Origin: Chryseobacterium gleum
Lineage (GTDB): Bacteria > Bacteroidota > Bacteroidia > Flavobacteriales_D > Sanyastnellaceae
Direction: 5' to 3'
Assembly: GCA_945883885.1 (NCBI GenBank)
Contig: CAMCYM010000015.1
Location: forward strand, 1 to 14,619
Length of the DNA: 14,619 nucleotides
The notes under the pieces were generated by a model, which saw only the letters and a program-made list of their open reading frames with translations, made no database searches and had not been told where the DNA came from. Of the stretch, positions 13,056 through 14,619 are shown in pieces. Both the position numbers and the translations under genes were made by a program. Each line of letters begins with the position of its first letter. The stretch's first letter is position 1.

Positions 13056-14619
13056 ATGTTTGCGAAGCTCATCAAGCGGCTCCTCGGCGACAAGGCCGCC
13101 CTCGACCGGAAGGAAATTCAGCCCGCCATCGACGCCATCCTCGCTGCGGAAGCTGCACTTCAAGGCCTGACGGACCAGCAACTGCGCGAGCGTACCGCTG
13201 AACTGAAGGCCCGGCTCGAAGACCGCACGCGGGACGTGCGGGACCGCATGATCGACCTGCGGCGTACGGCCGACGCCATGGGTGAGGCGGACCTCGATGC
13301 GAAAGAAGCGGCCTACGAAGAACTCGACGGACTCACGAAGACCCTGAATGCCGCCTTGGAAGAAGGGCTCGAAGAAGTCCTGCCCGAGGCCTTTGCAGTG
13401 GTGCGGGAAACCGCCCGGCGCTGGAGCACCCAGAAGGAACTGCGCGTGACCGCCACGGACTTCGACCGCGCCGTGGCCGGCCGGAGGTCCGGAGTGACGG
13501 TGGACGGCGAGGTGGCCGTTTGGCACAACACCTGGATGGCCGCAGGGGCAGAAATGGAGTGGAACATGGTCCACTACGAGGTCCAGCTCATCGGCGGGGT
13601 GGCGCTGCACCGCGGCAAAGTCGCGGAGATGGCGACCGGGGAGGGCAAGACGCTGGTGGCCACGTTGCCCGTCTTCCTCAACGCCCTGGCCGGCCGCGGC
13701 GTGCACGTGGTCACGGTGAACGATTATTTGGCACGACGGGACAGCGAGTGGATGGGCCCGATGTTTGAATTCCACGGGCTTACGGTGGACTGCATCGATC
13801 GCCATACCCCGAACAGCGAAGACCGCCGTGCGGCCTACCGCGCAGACATCACGTACGGGACGAACAACGAGTTCGGGTTCGACTACCTGCGGGACAATAT
13901 GGCGAACCGTCCCGAGCAGCTGGTGCAGCGGGCGCACCACTTTGCCATCGTCGACGAGGTCGACTCGGTGCTCATCGACGAGGCGCGTACACCGCTCATC
14001 ATCAGCGGGCCCACGCCGCGCGGGGATGTGCACGAGTTCGAGGAGCTGAAGCCGAAGGTGGTGGCGCTCGTAGCCGAGCAACAGCGGGTGGTGCAAGGGT
14101 TTTTGAGCGACGCAAAACGCCTGCTCACGGCGGAGGGCGCTTCGAAGGAGGACGTGACGGCAGGCGGTTTGGCCCTCTATCGGGCGTACCGGGGGTTGCC
14201 GAAGTCGAAGGCCCTCATCAAGTTCCTGAGCACGGAAGGCATGAAGCAGCAGCTCCTCAAGACAGAGGGCTACTACCTCGCGGACAACAAGCGCGAAATG
14301 CCGAAGGCCGATGCAGAGCTGTTCTTCGTCATCGAAGAGAAGCAGAACTCTGTGGAGCTCAGCGAGAAAGGCATCGAGTTCCTGACCCGGAACATGGAGG
14401 ACGAGCATTTCTTCACGATGCCGGACCTCGCCACCGAGCTCGTCGCCATCGACGCGTCGCCCGGGGACGAGGAAGAGAAGCGCCACCGCAAGAGCAACTT
14501 GATGCAGGATTACGGCGTGAAGAGCGCACGCGTCCACACCATGAACCAGCTGCTCAAGGCGTACGCCCTGTTCGAGAAGGACGTGGAGTATGTGGTGATG
14601 GAGAACAAGGTGAAGATCG
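13056..14619 (+). CDS. secA: preprotein translocase ATPase SecA (5' part, 521 codons visible)
   Basis: The cytoplasmic motor that pushes unfolded proteins through SecYEG with ATP. The frame is open from ATG 13056 to the window end; the family is about 1,000-1,100 residues in Bacteroidota, so roughly half is present. Visible: N-terminal helix MFAKLIKRLLGDK; Walker A MATGEGKT at 192-199; VNDYLARRDSEWMGPMFEFHG at 221-241 split by the usual helicase Ib region; YGTNNEFGFDYLRDNM (267-282); Walker B DEVDSVLIDEARTPLI (300-315), then the start of the preprotein cross-linking domain. Residues about 55-125 form a charged helical insertion (ending EVLPEAFAVVRETARR) that E. coli SecA lacks in this form and that is usual in Bacteroidota. 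It is divergent from nrdB across 340 bases. The stop and the C-terminal zinc-binding tail lie outside the window. Confidence 0.97.
   Translation, partial: MFAKLIKRLLGDKAALDRKEIQPAIDAILAAEAALQGLTDQQLRERTAELKARLEDRTRDVRDRMIDLRRTADAMGEADLDAKEAAYEELDGLTKTLNAALEEGLEEVLPEAFAVVRETARRWSTQKELRVTATDFDRAVAGRRSGVTVDGEVAVWHNTWMAAGAEMEWNMVHYEVQLIGGVALHRGKVAEMATGEGKTLVATLPVFLNALAGRGVHVVTVNDYLARRDSEWMGPMFEFHGLTVDCIDRHTPNSEDRRAAYRADITYGTNNEFGFDYLRDNMANRPEQLVQRAHHFAIVDEVDSVLIDEARTPLIISGPTPRGDVHEFEELKPKVVALVAEQQRVVQGFLSDAKRLLTAEGASKEDVTAGGLALYRAYRGLPKSKALIKFLSTEGMKQQLLKTEGYYLADNKREMPKADAELFFVIEEKQNSVELSEKGIEFLTRNMEDEHFFTMPDLATELVAIDASPGDEEEKRHRKSNLMQDYGVKSARVHTMNQLLKAYALFEKDVEYVVMENKVKI

Noticed and set aside
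12942..14537. 531-codon open frame on the minus strand opposite secA
   Set aside because: It is antisense to an unmistakable SecA sequence; long shadow frames are expected at this GC content and the translation has no recognisable features.
1..14619. Mobile elements, CRISPR arrays, tRNA or rRNA genes, defence or toxin-antitoxin systems
   Set aside because: I looked for transposase or integrase frames, regularly spaced repeats, tRNA-like ends and small paired genes and found none; the region reads as conserved housekeeping chromosome.

Overview
The window looks like a chromosomal segment of a GC-rich member of the Bacteroidota, most likely a Flavobacteriales relative. The evidence is: the NrdB and SerS sequences read like flavobacterial versions; the secreted protein at 206-655 carries a small domain ending in LTQGFQQ that is common in Bacteroidota surface proteins; SecA has the long helical N-terminal insertion typical of the phylum; starts generally lack Shine-Dalgarno sequences; and several promoters match the Bacteroidota -7 element TAnnTTTG. 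The high GC content is unusual for that group. I could not place it at genus level.

Layout. Positions 1-655 (+) hold the 3' end of an unrecognised gene and a small secreted protein with a dockerin-like tail, closed by a strong terminator. A minus-strand block, read from high to low coordinates, follows: an EamA-type transporter (6333-5407), rplU-rpmA (5327-4729, own promoter and own terminator), then serS, a lipoprotein and a secreted TPR protein (4541-811) as a probable operon. Divergent from the transporter is a plus-strand pair (6417-7864): a metal-binding (HMA) lipoprotein translationally coupled to the heme A synthase ctaA. Its stop codon directly abuts that of a second minus-strand operon, nrdB-nrdA-hemD (12715-7865). 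Divergent from nrdB, across a 340-base intergenic region rich in inverted repeats, is secA (13056 onward, cut by the window end).

Functional reading. This is mostly core physiology: ribosomal proteins L21/L27, seryl-tRNA synthetase, class Ia ribonucleotide reductase, Sec translocase, and heme/heme A synthesis with a possible copper- or metal-binding helper. No mobile element, CRISPR array, tRNA or rRNA was seen, and I do not see a new multi-gene system. The most unusual items are: (1) HemD fused to a shortened HemC-like domain that has lost the cofactor cysteine, in the ribonucleotide reductase operon; (2) promoters placed so close to start codons that the mRNAs should be nearly leaderless; (3) a structured nrdB/secA intergenic region; (4) degenerate TTGAG/GATTGAG repeats next to gene ends; (5) a dockerin-like domain paired with a Bacteroidota-type surface domain.
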